From assembly GCA_900771085.1 (NCBI GenBank), contig CAAGMR010000016.1, forward strand, positions 51,562 to 115,561: a stretch of DNA of 64,000 nt. Direction: 5' to 3'. Below are positions 60,031 to 64,000 of this stretch, piece by piece (the stretch's first letter is position 1; each line of letters begins with the position of its first letter). Position numbers and translations under genes: made by a program. This stretch comes from Clostridia bacterium (lineage in GTDB: Bacteria > Bacillota > Clostridia > Oscillospirales > Acutalibacteraceae). The notes under the pieces are model-generated. The model ran no database searches and was not told where the DNA came from. It saw nothing but the letters and a program-made list of their open reading frames with translations.

Positions 60031-61077
60031 ATGAAGGATTTTAAGCAGTTCCTGGCACAGGAAAGAATTCCTGTAGACGTACCAAAAGACGTTGTTGACG
60101 AAAATGGTAAGTTTTATCACGGCACTTACAAGCAGGAGTTTGAGGAAATGAATTTCCTCAATGCTGACAAGCCACGTGGAAACCCAAATTTCTTTAACAA
60201 GTCTATTCTCACAACATGGGAAGCAGCCGAGTTCGTATTTGACGATATCGCTGTTTTAACAGCTGTTTCTCCAATGTTCGGTGGAGTTATCGGTATCTGC
60301 CTTACTATTGTTTATGACAAGAAGGAAGGCAAGAAGCATGCATGGATGGGCATCAGTCCAAAGCCTGCATTTGCAAAGAACTTAAAGTACGGCAATATTA
60401 CAGAGGGTAAGAACCCTCTCAACCATGTTAAGTTCGTAAACTGCTATGATGAAGACAAGGCTTACGTTTCAGGCGAAGGAAAGGGTAAGGAAACTGTTTC
60501 CTACAACCTTGAGCTTACAAGAGCTTCTCTTCCATCCAATGTTCTTATTCCTTTCCACAAGAACTGCACACTTTACAGCCAGAAGGACGTATGGTCTGTA
60601 ACAGGTGAACTTACATGGAACGGTAAGACTTACAAAGCAAACGAGAACACCTATGCTACAATCGATGACCATCGCGGATACTATCCATTCCACATGCACT
60701 ATGACTGGGTTGCTACAATGGGTCGCCTCGAGCATAACGGCGAAATGATTCCTTTCGGCTTCAACCTTACCCGCAACCAGTCTGCTGACCAGGATAAGTA
60801 CAACGAAAACATCATCTTCCTTGAAGGCAAGACATCCCGTCTTCCTCCTGTTACATTTACTCATCTCGAGTTTAACAAGTGGGAAATCAAAGACGAACAT
60901 GGCATGGTAGATGTTATTTTCGACATTAAGGATCGCCACGTTACAAAGATTCCTGTAGTAATGGATTACCACATCACCTTCGGTGATCTTTCCGGTTATA
61001 TGTACGATGAGGATGGCAACAAATACATCCTTGACGGTATGACAGGTATCGGCGAAGACAAGAGCACAACAATGTAA
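60031..61077 (+). CDS. DUF2804 domain-containing protein
   Basis: This 348-residue cytosolic, beta-rich protein has the DUF2804 signature around YATIDDHRGYYPFHMHYDWV and a GFNLTRNQSADQDKYNENII segment. VMDYHITFGDLSGYMYDEDG lies near the end. The family is related to lipocalin-like or AttH-type folds, and its function is not established. A hydrophobic ligand is sometimes proposed. AGGTGAG precedes the ATG. The gene stands alone, with a strong promoter, a perfect operator palindrome and a terminator, so its expression is probably tightly controlled. Codon use looks like that of a highly expressed gene. Confidence 0.8.
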   Translation: MKDFKQFLAQERIPVDVPKDVVDENGKFYHGTYKQEFEEMNFLNADKPRGNPNFFNKSILTTWEAAEFVFDDIAVLTAVSPMFGGVIGICLTIVYDKKEGKKHAWMGISPKPAFAKNLKYGNITEGKNPLNHVKFVNCYDEDKAYVSGEGKGKETVSYNLELTRASLPSNVLIPFHKNCTLYSQKDVWSVTGELTWNGKTYKANENTYATIDDHRGYYPFHMHYDWVATMGRLEHNGEMIPFGFNLTRNQSADQDKYNENIIFLEGKTSRLPPVTFTHLEFNKWEIKDEHGMVDVIFDIKDRHVTKIPVVMDYHITFGDLSGYMYDEDGNKYILDGMTGIGEDKSTTM

Positions 61078-61101
61078 ATAAGCGCTTCGCGCAAAATTTA
61101 A

Positions 61102-61131
61102 GCCACCGGCAGTCGCCGGTGGCTTTTTTTA
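61102..61131. terminator. Terminator after the DUF2804 gene
   Basis: GCCACCGGC (61102-61110), loop AGTC and GCCGGTGGC (61115-61123) are followed by seven T. The converging lipoprotein gene ends inside it. Confidence 0.86.
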
Positions 61132-61803
61132 ATAGCTTGCGCCATCTTTTGAGTTGTCAGTTTCAAGAAGCTTTCCATTCTTGCCATAGAAATTAACGAC
61201 TGTATCTTTGCCGGAGGCTGTGAACACTTCATACATTCCTCCGTACATAAAGAATCCGCTGAGAGTAATCTTATCTGAGAAACTTACCTCGTTGTTGCCG
61301 AGGTAAACATCGAAGCGGGAATAGTCGGAATTAGGCTTTACCTTTGTAATATTGAAACGGGAATCGTCGATGATATCTGCTGTCTGTTTGTCTATCGCAT
61401 CAGCAACATATTCCATCATAGCTTTTCTCTGTTCCAATGTCATTTTGTATGTAATGGATCCATCTTTGTTAAGTGTAGCAGATGTATAACGCTTGCCCGC
61501 TTTTTTGTCGAGGCTCGACTGCGTTGCGTCTTCGCCGACGAATTCTTTTGGAACGGTTACGGTTATGTAGGTTACACCTTTTTCTACACTTACTGCTCCC
61601 TGCTTTTTAAGGTTTGCCAGTTCATCAGGCATTTCATCGTTTGCCTTTTTTGCCTGCTTAGCCTTCTCAGAAGGAACAGCTGTTGTTGTATAAGTCTTTG
61701 CCATATCACGGATTTCATCTGACTGGTCGGACTTTTTGCTGCATGCAGCAAAGCTGACCATAAGGGAAATTGCCATCAGTATTGCAATTACTTTTTTCAT
61801 CAT
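61129..61803 (-). CDS. Hypothetical lipoprotein
   Basis: This 224-residue protein has signal peptide MKKVIAILMAISLMVSFA and lipobox F-A-A-C, so Cys22 or the equivalent is lipidated and the protein faces outside. The mature part starts with a charged Ala/Lys-rich stretch, followed by a soluble domain (GVTYITVTVPKEFVGEDATQ, SITYKMTLEQRKAMMEYVAD, GNNEVSFSDKITLSGFFMYG). No family is recognised. The ATG overlaps the iorB stop by four bases (ATGA), so it is translated with iorBA although it has no obvious role in keto-acid oxidation. Confidence 0.8.
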   Translation of the reverse strand: MMKKVIAILMAISLMVSFAACSKKSDQSDEIRDMAKTYTTTAVPSEKAKQAKKANDEMPDELANLKKQGAVSVEKGVTYITVTVPKEFVGEDATQSSLDKKAGKRYTSATLNKDGSITYKMTLEQRKAMMEYVADAIDKQTADIIDDSRFNITKVKPNSDYSRFDVYLGNNEVSFSDKITLSGFFMYGGMYEVFTASGKDTVVNFYGKNGKLLETDNSKDGASY

Positions 61804-62375
61804 TCTGCATTCTTTCCAAGCATAAATGCTTTTTTATTCATTTCAACAAATTGAGGCTTTACTGAAGTCTCGATTGCTGCAATCCATTTTTCTTCAGGGA
61901 TATCAAAATACTTTGAAAGTCTGCCCATAAGAGCGATGTTTACAGACTTTGAGGAACCTGCCTCGAGAGCAGGAGCGAGAGCGTCAAATGCATCTACATT
62001 GATACCTTTTTCCTTCATTTCAGAAAGGACGTCTGAAGGATACTCGGCTGCGCCGATAACTACAGGCATAGGGTCGATTTCCTGAGTGTTTACAACTACT
62101 GTGCCTGTTGTCTTAAGGTAAGATGCATAACGTGCAGCTTCAAGCTTCTCAAAAGAAACGATGAAGTCAGCCTCTCCCTTGTCAACGATAGGGGAATAAA
62201 CCTTATCGCCGTAACGGACATAAGTTACAACGGAACCGCCTCGCTGAGACATACCGTGTACTTCTGAAATTTTTACATCGTAACCTTCTGCGAGAAGAAG
62301 ATTACCGAGAAGTTTTGATGCGAGGAGGGAACCCTGTCCGCCTACGCCGACAATCATAATGTTTTTTGTTTCCAT
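61800..62375 (-). CDS. iorB: Indolepyruvate:ferredoxin oxidoreductase, beta subunit
   Basis: This 191-residue subunit belongs to the gamma-type domain of pyruvate:ferredoxin oxidoreductases (NIMIVGVGGQGSLLASKLLG, EVHGMSQRGGSVVTYVRYGD). With IorA it oxidatively decarboxylates aryl pyruvates from aromatic amino acids, reducing ferredoxin and forming aryl-acetyl-CoA. It starts on the last base of the iorA stop and overlaps the lipoprotein gene by four bases, so the three form one unit. Confidence 0.93.
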   Translation of the reverse strand: METKNIMIVGVGGQGSLLASKLLGNLLLAEGYDVKISEVHGMSQRGGSVVTYVRYGDKVYSPIVDKGEADFIVSFEKLEAARYASYLKTTGTVVVNTQEIDPMPVVIGAAEYPSDVLSEMKEKGINVDAFDALAPALEAGSSKSVNIALMGRLSKYFDIPEEKWIAAIETSVKPQFVEMNKKAFMLGKNAE

Positions 62376-64000
62376 TATTCTGCACCTCCTATGGCATCGA
62401 ACTTACACATCTGCTTGCAAAGGTTGCAGCCTACGCAGAGTGTCTTATCAATTGTTGCCTTGCCGTTCTTAATAGAGATGGCAGGACATCCAATCTTCAT
62501 ACAAGCCTTGCAACCGACACACTTGTCGTGGTTAACGGTAAGTGGAGGATTGTGCTTAACATATTTGAGAAGTGCACATGGACGGCGTGAGATGATAACT
62601 GATGCTTCATCTGCAGCAACCTCTTCCACGATTGCAGCTTCTGTTTCAGCAAGATTGTTTGGGTCTACAACGCGAACGCGATTGATACCGAGTGCATGGC
62701 AAAGTGCTTCAAGGTCAATCTTTGTTGCAGGGTCGCCCTTAATGTTATAACCGGTTGTCGGGTTCTGCTGGTGACCGGTCATACCGGTGATTGAGTTATC
62801 AAGAATGATAACGGTTGAGTTTGAACCGTTATATGCGATGTTTGCAAGGCCGGTCATGCCTGAGTGCATGAAGGTTGAGTCGCCGATTACGCAAACTGTC
62901 TTGTTTTCTGACTCTTCACCGAGAGCCTTGTTGAAGCCATGAATACCTGATACGGAAGCGCCCATGCAAAGAACGGAGTCAATGGCATTGAGCGGAGCTG
63001 CAGTACCGAGAGTATAGCAGCCGATGTCACCGATACATGTGAGCTTATGCTTGGAGATAACATAGAAGAGACCTCTGTGAGGACAACCCGGGCACATAAC
63101 AGGTGGACGTACAGGAATCTGAGTGTCCAGAGTTTTGCGAGCCTTTTCAGGGCAGCCGAGCTTTTCAGCGATGAGATTCTGTGAGAATTCACCTTCCATA
63201 GGGAAGATTGATTTTCCTTCTACTTCAACTCCGATTGATTTACAGTGATTTTCGATTACCGGGTCAAGTTCTTCAATAACAACTACGCGATCAAATTTTG
63301 ATGCAAAGTTTCTGATGAGCTCAACAGGAAGCGGATTAACAAGACCAAGCTTTAATACGCTGACAGTGTCACCGAATACTTCCTTAACATATTCATAGCT
63401 TGTGCCGGAAGTGATGATACCAAGATTGCTGAAAGCAGGATCGTCACCGAGTTCTACGCGGTTAATGTCACAGTTTTCGGCATATGCGATGAGGTCGCGT
63501 GTGCGCTGCTCAACAACCGGATGCTTAACAATGGCATTGGCAGGAGCCATGATGAACTTTCTAGGGTTCTTCTCATAAGGCTTTGCCTCAGGAACAACTC
63601 TGTCTTCAAGTTCAACAGTGTACTGAGAATGAGCAATACGTGTGCAGGTTCTGAGAATTACAGGAGTATCGTACTTCTCTGAAAGTTCAAAACCGAGTTT
63701 TGCAAATTCCTTTGCTTCCTTTGAGTTTGAAGGCTCAAGCATTGGAACCTTTGCGCCAATTGCATAGTGACGGGAGTCCTGTTCGTTCTGAGATGAATGC
63801 ATGCCAGGGTCGTCTGCTACGCAAAGAAGGAATCCGCCGTTTACGCCTGTGTAAGAAAGTGTGAAGAGCGGGTCAGCTGCAACGTTGAGACCAACGTGCT
63901 TCATGCAGCAGGCTGCACGCTTGCCTGCGAGAGAAGCACCAAAGGCAACTTCGGTTGCCACCTTTTCGTTAGGTGCCCATTCGCAGTAAATATCATCGTA
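62375..64000 (-). CDS. iorA: Indolepyruvate:ferredoxin oxidoreductase, alpha subunit (cut by window end)
   Basis: The frame stays open to base 64000 (Y-D-D-I-Y-C-E-W-A-P-N-E-K before the first in-window GTG), so the N-terminus is missing. The 541 visible residues include KHVGLNVAADPLFTLSYTGV, the CPGCPHRGLFYVISKHKLTC TPP-domain start, and GDSTFMHSGMTGLANIAYNG with its Mg-TPP loop. Two C-terminal 4Fe-4S motifs follow (CVGCKACMKIGC and CVGCNLCKQMC). It is the catalytic subunit of aryl-pyruvate oxidation in amino acid fermentation. Confidence 0.94.
   Translation of the reverse strand, partial: YDDIYCEWAPNEKVATEVAFGASLAGKRAACCMKHVGLNVAADPLFTLSYTGVNGGFLLCVADDPGMHSSQNEQDSRHYAIGAKVPMLEPSNSKEAKEFAKLGFELSEKYDTPVILRTCTRIAHSQYTVELEDRVVPEAKPYEKNPRKFIMAPANAIVKHPVVEQRTRDLIAYAENCDINRVELGDDPAFSNLGIITSGTSYEYVKEVFGDTVSVLKLGLVNPLPVELIRNFASKFDRVVVIEELDPVIENHCKSIGVEVEGKSIFPMEGEFSQNLIAEKLGCPEKARKTLDTQIPVRPPVMCPGCPHRGLFYVISKHKLTCIGDIGCYTLGTAAPLNAIDSVLCMGASVSGIHGFNKALGEESENKTVCVIGDSTFMHSGMTGLANIAYNGSNSTVIILDNSITGMTGHQQNPTTGYNIKGDPATKIDLEALCHALGINRVRVVDPNNLAETEAAIVEEVAADEASVIISRRPCALLKYVKHNPPLTVNHDKCVGCKACMKIGCPAISIKNGKATIDKTLCVGCNLCKQMCKFDAIGGAE

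Overview
The window reads as a chromosomal segment of a Gram-positive anaerobe of the class Clostridia (Bacillota), probably a gut member of the Oscillospiraceae/Eubacteriales. The grounds are a glgB-glgC-glgD-glgA glycogen operon, a formate-tetrahydrofolate ligase, an indolepyruvate:ferredoxin oxidoreductase pair, a B. subtilis-like ywiB(DUF1934)-argS pair and a nifS-like/thiI pair, strong AGGAGG-type ribosome binding sites, several TTG starts, and lipoprotein and sortase-family envelope proteins. TGA acts as a normal stop. I see no mobile element, prophage, CRISPR array or rRNA. Genes lie in compact operons, mostly separated by clear hairpin terminators.

Layout, left to right. 1-1.9 kb: 3' end of ileS, then DUF951-prfA on the minus strand. 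2-4.6 kb: fhs and a DUF368 polyprenyl-phosphate translocase. 4.7-9.7 kb: a complete five-gene peptide/nickel-type ABC importer. 9.7-11.7 kb: a class III aminotransferase and a tandem SCP2-like protein. 11.9-20.2 kb: an eight-gene operon from tRNA threonylcarbamoylation and CoA synthesis through a lytic transglycosylase and M18 peptidase to molybdenum cofactor genes (moaA, mogA-like, moeA, moeA-PBP fusion). 20.2-22.5 kb: a three-gene unknown envelope operon. 22.7-25.9 kb: typA and a MATE exporter. 25.9-28 kb: HAD and histidine phosphatases diverging from an XRE regulator. 28-33.8 kb: the glycogen operon. 34-41 kb: envelope genes (a membrane protein; mltG-like, exonuclease III, degV and a GDPD-like pseudoenzyme) and a large DUF362 protein. 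41-44.3 kb: ddl-DUF1934-argS. 44.4-48.7 kb: an unknown protein, hom-lysC and rpe. 48.8-58.2 kb: one long operon. 58.3-64 kb: an SGNH/SLH paralogue, tRNA-Arg, a DUF2804 gene behind a perfect operator palindrome, a lipoprotein and iorBA.

The most striking part is the 48.8-58.2 kb operon: cysteine desulfurase, thiI, a catalytically intact PncC (CinA C-terminal domain), an acidic tail-anchored protein, a sortase-B-like protein whose catalytic His and Cys are Gln and Ala, a membrane-anchored protein that looks like a degenerate full-length CinA, rsmA, and a secreted SGNH hydrolase with SLH-like repeats. Three consecutive membrane-anchored products, two of them apparent pseudoenzymes, form a candidate undescribed membrane module. 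A third apparent pseudoenzyme, a membrane-anchored GDPD-like protein lacking its catalytic His and acidic residues, lies at 34.9-36.5 kb.

Gene calls rest on reading the translated sequence and motif recognition without database searches. Promoter calls are hexamer matches with 17-18 base spacing and should be read as predictions.
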